A stretch of 64,000 bases of DNA, taken from Bemisia tabaci (Eukaryota; Arthropoda; Insecta; Hemiptera; Aleyrodidae). Within the stretch, counting starts at the first letter, position 1; each line of letters opens with the position of its first letter. Shown here piece by piece: positions 48,564-56,928 of this stretch. The position numbers and the translations under genes were made by a program. The notes below the pieces were generated by a model. That model was not told the DNA's origin. It ran no database searches and saw only the letters and a list, made by a program, of their open reading frames with translations. The stretch is from positions 12,909,501 to 12,973,500 of the forward strand of contig NC_092798.1 in the NCBI RefSeq assembly GCF_918797505.1. Direction: 5' to 3'.

Positions 48564-51478
48564 CCAGTGTGCAATACAAACTAAAGCCTATACACAGCCG
48601 ATTTAAGATACTTCTTCGTGCAATGTACCTTGGGCAAGGGTTTTGGTGGCTTGATCTGCAGTCCAGCCACATCAACCACTGCAGGGACATTCGGTCTCGG
48701 GTAAGAGTAACTGAAGTGCTCATTGGTGAGCATGAGGCTCATTTCCCCCTCGAGGTCCGCGATGCTGGGCTTGGAGAATCCGAAAAACTCCTCCGCCACT
48801 TTGTTCAAAGACGGTAGATGTATGTAGTTCCGCCACAATAAATAGTACTCGCTGATGATCCAGTTCATGAAGCGCTCTTGGAAGCTCATCCGATTGCTAA
48901 CAGTGTTCTGGAAATGGGGCACGTAGGCGGGATTGTGGTGATTGCCCAATTGATAAGCTGAAACGGCGAAGAAAGCTGTGAAACCCACCGTCGGCGGGTG
49001 TCCGAAAACATGAACGTACTTTATGAAACACTCCACCACACCTGTGAAATCAAATATTGGGTATTAATTGAGAATAAGTGTTAGTATTTATTAAATGAGA
49101 AAAAACAAGAAGAGGCCTGAATTGTACATATGTAACAAGGTGGAGAAATGGTGCTGGGTCCACACCATTTCGCGGGGAAATTAAAGCCGAGAAGTTCCAA
49201 AAATTATAATTAGGGTCAAAAATAATGTTTTTTTAACTCTAATGAGTACCACTACAAAATTATAATTTGTATAATTTTTGTCTCTTATTACACGGAAAAA
49301 AACTTCGTGCGTGGAACCCGAATTGTAGGTCATATGGATCTCTGAAGTTTTCGGATTGAGTATTGGAACACTTAATGTCCAGCTGCTGAGGTTTGGATCA
49401 CACATCTGAAACTTCAGTTCTTACGTCTGAATACTTCGGTTTTCACATCCGAAGAACTTCAGTTCTCACATCCGAAAAACTTCAGTTCTCACATCTGAAG
49501 TACTTCAGATGTAAGAACTGAAGTTTCAGATGTGTGATCCGAACCTCGACAGCTAGATCTTAAGTGTTCAGATGCTCAATCTGAAAACTTCAGAGATCCA
49601 TATGACCTAAACTTCGGGTCCCACGCACGAGGTTTTTTTTCCGTGTATAATTTTTGGAACTTCTTGGCTTTGTTTCCCCCGTGAAATGGTTTGGACTCAG
49701 CACCATTTCTCACCTTGTATTTATTAGTTAAGTTTATAGTACCCTGTGTGACAGTGAGCGTTAAAATACGCTTTTCAAAAAGTCTTCATTCGTGAAAATT
49801 AACTTCAAGGAAAACCCTTCCCCAGTAATTATCCAGTGTACAATTTACGTTTGATAACTTACTTAGTGAAGTTGGGGGACGAAGCCCCCTCAATAAAATG
49901 CTAGGTCGCTAAATTGAAGAAGAGATCTGGGGAAAAGATATTCTTCATACGTAGTAGACCGCAAGAAATCGGAATCTGACGATCTCAAAGTCCCTCAGAG
50001 CCACGCTGATGGGGTGAAGAGGATCCCACAACGTAAACGCTCTCAGGGCTTGTGAAAGTATTCAGAATATTCCAAAGTATTTCTCATAGCAATTTTGGAA
50101 CAAATTTGACGGTCATCTTACCGTATTGCGAAGCTTTTTAAAGTGACTGACACTCACCATAGTCAACTAGTATAAGATCGAACTTATGGTCCTTGTAATC
50201 GCGACGGAATTTCTTGTTTCCTGGGGAGTTCAGAAGAATTTGACATTGAGACGAGGAGTAGTCATTCAGGAGGGAAAAACTCCCCACGAAACTCTCCGAT
50301 GGTTGTATGTCCTCCAAAGTGGCTTCAAAGAGAGGCTCATCTGCATATCCACCCTCGAGATAAATCGTAGTTATATTCGGGTTTGATTCCTTTTCCTTGT
50401 CCGGCGACAAAACAACCAGCTTAAAAAAGGAAATCGACACTATATATGCACTGAAGTTTATGATATATTGTTTCACTAAAATATTGATTTAAAACTAAAG
50501 ATTATGATCCTTAAGATATGAAAACAGCATCATCGTATTCCATCATGACGTCATCAAGAAATGTTCCGATGACGGAATCATACAGGTGTAACGTGAGTCC
50601 CGATGACATCATCGACCTAAAATATTCGGAAATAGCCAAAAATAGCCGGAACTGGCCGAAAGTAGTCGAATAACTGGAAATTGCCGAAACAAGTTTGAAA
50701 GCAATAATCGGCTGAAGCTAAAGCTGTTAATAGGTTTAAATGGAGGGAAAACAGTGTTGCAAACTTGCAAAATCGCCCCTGCGGACCGATTATTGAAACT
50801 TATAGACAAAGCTATAGACAAAGACGACAAAAGGGATTTGGAGGGATCCTATTGGTGGAGGCAAGTGGTGGCAATGGAAATAGGAGGTAGGTAATGGACT
50901 AACAAACAGCAACCCACTAAAGACCCGACAGTTAGTCCATCATTTTCTTCCTTAGTCTATAAGAACCAACCATGTCAACCAATAGGATCGCTCCATACTC
51001 CCTATGTCTTCTTTGTCTATAGCTTTGTCCATCAGTTTCAATAATCGGCCCGCAGGTCGTGCTGTGTGCACTTGTGAGGGTGTGTGTCGGTGAGTGCGGG
51101 AATCGATGCATGGTTAGTATGTCTGGCATAGTGTTGAAAAAAGGTCTCAAGTGCTGGATTTGAAATAGTTACATCAGGATAAATTTTGCGTGGAGTACCC
51201 ATGGGTCACCTAGGATTTATTTAGCAATACTTAACTGAACAGGATGTAACTATTTAAATTATTGGTTACTCCTACGCTTCATATTACCGGCTTAGTTTTT
51301 TAACACTGTTCCCAAAAGGACTCACCTTATGTCCTCTGCTGGCAAGCGCGCTGGTGATGGCGTTTGCATAAATTGTATGGCTACCGGAAGAGACCGCGGC
51401 TAACACTAAAATATTAGCCGCCTCTATAAAATGCGCAAAAATAAGTGGTGAGGTGATAAGTATCATCAACCAACTCAT
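34203..51478 (-). CDS. UDP-glycosyltransferase (UGT), six exons
   Basis: Minus-strand exons 51478-51326, 50419-50158, 49041-48629, 47909-47687, 44397-44175 and 34470-34203 join in frame to 513 aa plus stop, a normal insect UGT length. Residues 1-20 are a signal peptide; the acceptor-binding half follows (139-276: GHPPTVGFTAF, HLPSLNKVAEEFFG). The UDP-sugar-binding half begins near 277 with KHGVIYFSLGSN, WKFEGE and RKWCPQTDIL. The signature region at 358-380 reads FITHNGYLSTQE, with Asn where HGG/HSG is usual, then PMLGVPVVADQFANN. The last exon has LFRDRPMTPLDTAIYWIEYV, a membrane helix (about 478-500) and a KxKxx ER-retrieval tail (KEKKA). UGTs conjugate sugars to lipophilic toxins and hormones in the ER lumen. 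All junctions are GT-AG. Intron 5 is 9.7 kb and full of transposons, so exon 6 could in principle belong to another copy, but the phases and residues join perfectly. Confidence 0.88.
34517..34779. repeat. MITE family IV copy beside UGT exon 6
   Basis: Inverted ends: ttgaatcagcgagttcgaaa then acacaccaactcgg on the left, and ccgagttggtgtgttttcgt then cctcactgattcgat on the right. It lies 46 nt from the exon 6 acceptor (34470). The same family flanks PEBP-C exon 2 (57706-57943). Confidence 0.85.
34900..35575. repeat. Reiterated palindromic motif (ttggactccatgctca) region
   Basis: The unit tccaagatcttggactccat followed by gctca, itself containing the palindrome ccaagatcttgg, recurs with variation in both orientations (about 34915, 34970, 35020, 35375, 35420, 35475, 35540). 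Between them are a hairpin (35113-35268) and a T-run (35324-35347). Probably the ends and internal repeats of a decayed transposon. Confidence 0.55.
35113..35268. repeat. Hairpin MITE
   Basis: About 155 bp; the arms tgcgatacattgattgttat / ataacaatctatatgtcgca and tttaaacttatgg / ccataggtttaaa meet at ggtgttcgcagcgaacacc. Confidence 0.75.
35780..36850. repeat. Left arm of dispersed inverted repeat pair
   Basis: 36060-36370 is the reverse complement of 42760-43050 at high identity (for example agacgctggtattc, gtcgacgcctgtatgatact). 36661-36850 likewise mirrors 42560-42735, joined there through the phrase gcagtgaatataataaat. An extra segment of about 290 bp (36370-36660) is present only here. 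It is GC-rich; the ORFs over it are artefacts. Confidence 0.7.
37678..37802. repeat. Hairpin MITE (tggacgtatttctatc ends)
   Basis: 125 bp; the ends tggacgtatttctatcaaac / gttgatagaaatacgtcca are inverted over about 33 bp. Confidence 0.75.
39450..39640 (+). repeat. tRNA-derived SINE-like sequence
   Basis: A box (tagtgaagtgg, 39461-39471) and B box (ggttcgattcc, 39507-39517) of an RNA polymerase III promoter sit at tRNA spacing, with a folded T-arm (ccgggttcgattcccgg). The 5' and 3' acceptor-stem sides do not pair, and the sequence runs on into an unrelated body (gggactaactgtgttcggta), so it is a SINE head rather than a tRNA gene. Confidence 0.65.
39786..40042. repeat. MITE family II, best-preserved copy
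   Basis: 257 bp with ends atcgacggtgaaactaccat / accgtcgat, preceded inside by ccacgtatctcgtttgcggt / gtcgcaaaccgagatacgtgg. The termini are inverted over roughly 40 bp. Confidence 0.85.
40215..40400. repeat. MITE family II, truncated copy
   Basis: Has the left end (gcggtgaaacttccaaatca then cgtatcc) and the middle (cgctcctgtttcattttttg, aagaagaaagatcactgaaa) but no right terminus. Confidence 0.6.
40587..42124 (+). CDS. Candidate gene start nested in UGT intron 5, unknown membrane protein
   Basis: An ATG with a good context (aaaaatggcc) at 40587 opens a 54-codon stretch beginning MAVALRYQLQRFRTLFRVRQ and containing one hydrophobic helix (IFPLLGLIVLLSLIIDVFAM). It ends at tandem donor sites (aaca|gtaagtaagg; 40746 or 40750). 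A possible 38 nt second exon at 42087-42124 (acceptor ctgctgtcag, donor gtgagt) would continue in frame as SYYWIFQIVKPE. Further exons were not found in the window. The basic N-terminus before a membrane helix resembles a type II or multi-pass membrane protein start. I do not recognise the family. Confidence 0.3.
42463..42712. repeat. MITE family II copy
   Basis: Left end tatcgatggtgaaactccca, right end gtggtttggaagttttgcc; the body has ggaagaaaaatcacgacag. It abuts the right arm of the dispersed inverted repeat. A further 38 bp fragment of the same family lies at 42190-42227. Confidence 0.8.
42560..43370. repeat. Right arm of dispersed inverted repeat pair
   Basis: Reverse complement of the 35.8-36.85 kb segment (see that entry). 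It ends near 43330-43370 with gatgtaatgcttgaagtatt, a variant of the GCAATGCGTGAAGTAT module, which lies in direct orientation relative to the other arm's copy. Confidence 0.7.
43891..44151. repeat. hAT-like MITE near UGT exon 5
   Basis: 261 bp with ends cataggcggatccaggaa / ttctggatccgcccatg. Flanks ttgttcta and ttgttttg match at 6 of 8 bases, like an aged 8 bp duplication. It ends 24 bp from the exon 5 donor side (44175). Confidence 0.75.
44421..44680. repeat. MITE family I copy 3, 23 nt from UGT exon 5 acceptor
   Basis: Ends aattgaggagtttggagaac then aaggcgcata, and tgcgcattgtcctccaagcc then catcaat. The interior gaaagg-aagtttacactcac and ttttgatgctttaaagttga matches copy 1. Confidence 0.85.
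44681..44744. repeat. 16 bp tandem repeat, four units
   Basis: Four near-identical units of gtgtcattagttttat directly follow the family I MITE in UGT intron 4. The rest of the intron to 46300 shows nothing recognisable. Confidence 0.85.
46326..46396 (+). repeat. tRNA-like SINE promoter boxes
   Basis: A box tagcctagttg (46326-46336) and B box gagttcgatac (46385-46395) with a paired T-arm (tcgggagttcgatacccga). The spacing is longer than in a tRNA and there is no acceptor stem, so a SINE head or tRNA relic is more likely than a working tRNA. Confidence 0.5.
46540..47060. repeat. Local direct duplication in UGT intron 4
   Basis: 46545-46690 and 46815-47050 share gttatataatca-type starts, cccaaattaatga, ttttctttttccaataaa, aatttacattc-acgttc and catgaaa-tagta, ending at taacatttcagtt. 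They are two diverged copies in direct orientation; the second contains a (taaa)n run. Confidence 0.6.
48293..48569. repeat. MITE with cactggaaaa ends, 60 bp from UGT exon 3 donor
   Basis: The ends cactggaaaa / ttccagtg and the arms gactcttaaaaacatcgaca / tgtcaatgttttcaagagtc form a long hairpin, with a T-run of about 40 bp in the right arm. An inner palindromic run of aaatctgatttaa-type units lies at the centre. Confidence 0.75.
49136..49721. repeat. Nested inverted repeats in UGT intron 2
   Basis: The outer arms (49136-49208 / 49648-49721) start acaaggtggagaaatggtgc and mirror gcaccatttctcaccttgt. The inner arms (about 49292-49470 / 49480-49642) start cacggaaaaaaacttcgtgc and mirror gcacgaggttttttttccgtg-type sequence. 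Centre units of acttcagttctcacatc repeat three times. One hairpin element appears inserted into, or carried within, another. Confidence 0.75.
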
Positions 51479-52318
51479 CTGAAAAATATAATTATAAAGA
51501 TAAGGAAGGGATCCATTTTTACCATTTTAATATTTTATGCATTAAGTATTTTTCGATAACATGCCAACATATTAGTGAGTAATGATAGGTTTAGATGCAA
51601 GAAAAAAGGAAACTCGCGATTTGGGAATGTTTCATTCATTCTGAGATGGTAGTTAATTTTAGTAAAGATCCGTCCAAAACAGAGGAATAATAATGGAGTT
51701 GATAATTGCGAGAAAAAACAAAAAAAGTGAGTCAGATTTTTGGTTTCTGTAGAACGAATTTCAACTAAATTATTTAAAAATAACAATAGCCTGAATGCGA
51801 GACCAAGTGTCTGCGTTTGCGACGTTGCAGAATTCCTGAAATGTTTTATTTTCTCATTGAAAAAGCGGTTGACGCATAATTTCTTGAAAAGCTCCTTGAT
51901 TTTTCTTCCCCATTGACAGAATATTCTGCATTGATTCTTATTTGTTCCTCTAAAATTGAGCTTAGCTGTTTTATATCTTCACCACTTATATACAAGGCAT
52001 AAGCTATTTTACATTACGCCACTAACAGAACATAATTCAAGACATTAATTTAACATAATTACGCATTTATTGATATGATTCGAACAATCTCACAGCTGAT
52101 TTCAAATGACATTAATTTGATAATAATAACTATCGCAATAATCATGATGACAGATCAGATACATATCCTAAAAATAGTTAGAATTCAGAAGTGAAAAATA
52201 AATATTTCATCGCAAAGAAAATTTTCACCTTTTGTTTCATTTGATAACATAAGTATATTAGATAAGATCTGCCGGCAACTGTGAGAGACCTAATTATTGG
52301 CAAACCTGTAAAAGCGGG

Positions 52319-52826
52319 AATAATGGACATGTTGCATCTGTGTGAGATTTGCGATTTGACCATTGATTCTTATGTAAAAGTTCGCGAAAAACACGATGGT
52401 GCCACTGATTGTCTCTGAAATCATCTCCAAAGCTCAAAAAAAGCTCTCAAGTTGAGGCCAAAATGGAGGGGATATCCCACCCTACTCTGAGAGTCCACCT
52501 CCACATCAAAACAAACTTTCCATGCAAAGATAGAGAGCAAATACATTAGCAGGGTTGCCACTTTATTTGGGGACTCCAAAACTGAAAACACGGCAACCCT
52601 GCTAAAGTATTTGCTCCCTATCTTTGCATGGAGAGTTTGTTTTGATGTAGAGGTGGACTCTCAGGATAGCGTGGGATATCCCCTCCATTATGGCCTCACT
52701 TTGAGAGCTTTTTCTTGAGCTTGGGAGATGATTTCAGAGAAAACCATCGTGTTTCTCGCGAACTTTTACATAAGAATCGATAGTCAAATCGCAGATCCCT
52801 CACACATGCAACATCTCCATTGCCGG
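52319..52826. repeat. 500 bp foldback (near-perfect hairpin) element
   Basis: Left and right arms of about 225-245 bp are almost exact reverse complements: acatgttgcatctgtgtgag / ctcacacatgcaacatctcc outside, gagggg­atatcccac-type sequence in the middle, and ttagcagggttgcca / ggcaaccctgctaa flanking a loop of about 30 bp. If transcribed it would form a long double-stranded RNA. No ORF of note. Confidence 0.85.
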
Positions 52827-53924
52827 TGTCAAAAAAAAAATAGAAGTTTTTTGTTGGCCGTTGGATCTTGTGTCCGGAGAAAGAACGATCTCTCAATATT
52901 CTCGGTATGCGTGCGTGCACTTGACTATTCCATTAAAAGTGAAGGTTAAATACTTACTTTCAATGTTAGATATCTTTGCACACCACTACTAATAGGTCAA
53001 CACTATCTACTTTCTGTCATGAGAGATCAGAGTGAACTAAAGTCAGCTCTTTCGCAATTTTGCACCTGATGTGAATGCCCTTGCAATCAGGGAATCCAGT
53101 GAACTTCAACCCAATGTGCTGATAAGCGCGACATTTATTTGTAAATCAATTTAATTAGTTGTAATCTACAAGATTTATGAGGTGTGGGAGAAAAGCTAGG
53201 GAGAAACGCACAGCCATACGTAATCACTAATTAGTCAGAGAGTGAGTGAAATGCGAGATAGGAGTGTAGATAAAAGCACATATCTGTATACGCAGCGGAT
53301 GTCGACATCCGCTATTTTTAAGGATGACTTTTTTTTTTTTTTTTTTTTTTTTTTGTTAGAATCTGTAATTCTTCAAGAGTGTTGTGACTACGTTTCAGAC
53401 TTTTCGCATGATTTTCCAGTAAGATATCAAAAGAATTGCGTCATCTCTAAAAACAGCGAATAACAGAATTTGCTGTTCTTCCAAATAACTTACTGAAACT
53501 CATTCATGTTCTTTAAGATCGTTTACAATAAGTATATTACAATACGCAGATGACAGATAAAAAACACATACTTCCTTTTTTCCGATCTAGAGCCAACTGC
53601 ATAAACGTGTTCATTTGATCTGCATCAAGAGATTATGACCGATAAAAGTCGGGAAGTTGCTTAAAACAATGAAAAATGTTAACTTGTATCTCCCTCCTAG
53701 TTCAAAAAACGCTTATCTCCGAACATTGTGTTAGGTACCTTTTTTTTGCGGGTCATGCAACTATTCGTGCTCCTACTCATCAGCTGTTTTTTGTTCATTG
53801 TTTTCGATGCAACTCGAGCGTTTTATTTAATTTGAGACTTTTGGGTGTTTTTCCTTTTGAGCTCATGTTGTTAATTTGTGAAATGGACTATTTTGATAAA
53901 CGCAACTACAGACGAGTGGGAAAG

Positions 53925-54085
53925 CTGCGGTGTGCTCTAGAAAGCTGGATGAGAGACAATGTAATAGTTGGCATGATTTCCTATGGGGAAATGGAAAAGC
54001 GGGATTTTATATTCTACCAAAAGGAAATAGGCCCCATCTGTACGCGGCACTCATGAACCGTGGGCATGGAAAAAGAACGTTGTGG
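53925..54085. repeat. Dispersed repeat shared with 61680-61845
   Basis: Phrases agctggatgagagacaatgt, ggcatgatttccta and atgaaccgtgggcatg recur at 61.7 kb as agctgcatgagaaacaatgt, ggcgtgattcctt and atgagccgtgggcatg. Same orientation, moderate identity, unknown family. Confidence 0.55.
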
Positions 54086-54499
54086 ACAGGGTTCAGTAAT
54101 GCGGCCTCACTGCTGATTTACATACACAACTGAACCCGTAGAACAGTAATTTGCGCATGCACATTTGCATTATTTGATTTCTTTCCGTGTATTATTGATG
54201 GGTGAGAGTATAAAGTGGAAGAAAATAATAAAGTAATCTCTCTCCGTGACGAGAACTCCATGGACCTGCCGATTTCCTCGCTGCAAAGAGGTTCTCGTTT
54301 CAACGATAGTCGATCAGGAGAGACGGACGAGCTCAACATCAGTGACTCATAAGATACCATACAGGGGTGCAAAATATCTACAATCCCTCGATCTTAGGAT
54401 TGCAGGCTTAGGGTGAACAGTGGTCGGAAATGGTGTAGACCGCGGTAGGTCCGGCACCGAGATATTACGAATTGTCAACGATTAAAGCGTTCACTGTAG

Positions 54500-54630
54500 C
54501 GAATGCGCAATGCGTGAAGTATTCCTTCAGTCTTATAGGCGCTAATTATGCGTTTTACGCGGATCAGTGACAACACTGTGTTTGGCGCGATGTGTGAAGT
54601 ATTCCTCCAGTCTTGTAGGCGCTCATATGC
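54500..54630 (+). repeat. Two direct GCAATGCGTGAAGTAT modules
   Basis: gcgcaatgcgtgaagtattc and gcgcgatgtgtgaagtattc lie 90 bp apart, each followed by cagtcttataggcgc or cagtcttgtaggcgc. The arrangement is the same as inside the hAT-like element at 14.2 kb. Confidence 0.7.
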
Positions 54631-55932
54631 GTTGACTGGCTCTGGACTATTCCTCTGTTGGGTTATTAAACGATATGAAACTATTTTTTGCCTGTGATAC
54701 TCGAATTTTTACGGCTCAGTAGCATGAATGAAAAATGCTCCGGTGTACTACCTTTTTTTTTTTTTAAAAAAAAAAAAAGAAGAAGAAGAAAGTACAACTT
54801 TGGCTGGACCTTGAGCTTATTTTTTGAAATGAGAATTTGGCATCTTGATGGAGGGAACTTTTTTTTGATCATGCATATTAATCAACTGGAATTCGACAAT
54901 TTTTGATCGATGAATAGTTATGGAATGCCACGTTCCAGTTTCCTTTTGGGTCGGGCAACATTTTAACAGGACTACCATTGATTTCAATACCTGTCCTTAA
55001 AAAGTGTTTCGCGGAGAGCATTGTCCTACTAACTTTCAGGTCGGGTGATAAAATGCTTGATAAAAAATTGCATAATCTAAAATCAAGTTCACCATCAATT
55101 TGATCAACACCAACTTGAGAATTTCGTTTATTAATGAGGGCGCATATTTACGTGTAACCTTTCGAGCAGCTGACGTGATTGTTTCATAAAATCAAGTTCA
55201 AACTTATACTTAAAAATAATTAGAGAATCCTGATTTTGTGTGCATGGCAGAAACTACCTCTAAAACTAAAAATTTCTGAAAAACACTTAGGAATCATAGT
55301 TGTGGGCAAAACTAAATCTTAGACTGATTCTTCCCTTTCAAATGGGTCACTGCGAGTCGCATGAAGCCAGCAAAACAGACCTCAAAATACATACGAATGC
55401 CGTCCTGTAGAAATTTAAGAATCCAAACGCGCACTTCCTCCCCAAATTCTGAGGCATATAAACAGGTAAGGTGTTTCTTTAGGATAATATTCGGAAACTT
55501 TAAATTCGTTTGAGAAATACACCCAAACACCGACATTATTTAACAAGAGAGGAAGAGAGAGAACGGAAAGAATGAGAGAGATACAAATGAAAATACACAT
55601 TGTAAAATATGTATAAAAATTATATCCATGTAATGATGTTATGGTTTACTTAACATTGCAGCAGGAAAATACTTTTGACTTCAATTAAAGCAGAACTAAA
55701 GACATAATGTTTAACTTTGATTTATAAAGTATATTAGCATATTCATTTGATTTAAGTATTTTACGTTTTTCTTGAATTAAATAGTTAAATAATTCAAATT
55801 AAAATTTTATTAAAATTTCTGTGTTGCTATATTTTCTCTATTTAAAAAGTATTAATATTATTTAGATAGACTTTTCCAACGACTTTTGTGATTACAGATA
55901 GATTGCCAAACCCGGAAGGACCAAAGAACCAA

Positions 55933-56890
55933 ATGTATTCTTTCACGCAAGCAAGTAGGTTTCCCTATTTTCTGTTTATACTTGTGAATGTGGATTTCAT
56001 CACTGGAAGTAGTGATGAAGCGCCTGAGTGCCCTGCAAACATGAGTGAGATTCTGAAGGCAGAAAAAGTTATACCGGACGTAATTGATAACGTACCAAAA
56101 CATCACATTAATGTAAGTTTTTTTAATCTTTTACAAAATGATACTTATGTAATTTTGTTTGGAATCAATGATTATACATAAAAATTGAAGTATGCGCGAT
56201 AAAAAGTAAGGATGATAATAATAGTATTAATAGAATGTATTTTAAAGAAAATAAATCGCAGAAAAAATTGGCTGAAAACACACCATTGCATTCAAAACTG
56301 CGTCAACCAAACATCCGTCGTCCCTCCCTACATGAGGGCGTAACTGAACTCTGCAATGAACCCTACCATTCATAAGATTTAATGCTTTTCCGGGTTCGGT
56401 TCAATGTTCAGTTACGCCCTTTCGTCAACCGAGTGGCGAATTAGCCGAGTTCAATTAACGCAGAACTCGGAAATGCATCAGTTTTCCTGAGAGTAAATGG
56501 ACCGCTTTCAGCAGAAATACACCAATCCACATCAGCTATTGCCTTTTAACTGAGCAATTTAATTTTTTACGAGAGAACGTTTGTGCGGACTCCTTTGAAA
56601 TTTTTGAGGAATTCGCTTCGTACTATGCAGAAAGTTTATTTTGCAGAAAAATCTGTACAACCGTATTTACGTAAAAAATGAAACTGCCGAATTAAATTTT
56701 GAAATATCTGAAATATCTGATTGGTTCTTTTCTGCTTAACGCGGGCCAAATGTGGGAAAATAATATGTAGTCATTTTGAGAAGTAAATAATAACCATGGA
56801 TGAAGTCAATGAGGATTTTTTATGTCGACGGTGAAACTATCAGACCACGTATCTCGTTTGCTGTGTTTAAAAACCCCGCTCCCAAATTAT

Positions 56891-56928
<38 letters not shown>

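Larger units (their letters stand above)
51479..55932. other. Intergenic region between divergent UGT and PEBP-C
   Basis: Contains a family II fragment (51810-51960), a 500 bp perfect foldback (52319-52826), a T-run (53330-53354), a repeat shared with 61.7 kb (53925-54085), and GCAATGCGTGAAGTAT modules (54500-54630). UGT promoter sequences must lie in the first part but none is identifiable by eye. No gene was recognised. Confidence 0.55.

Noticed and set aside
48485..48817. Plus-strand 110-codon ORF with a phenylalanine run
   Set aside because: Antisense of UGT exon 3 fused to a poly-T tract.
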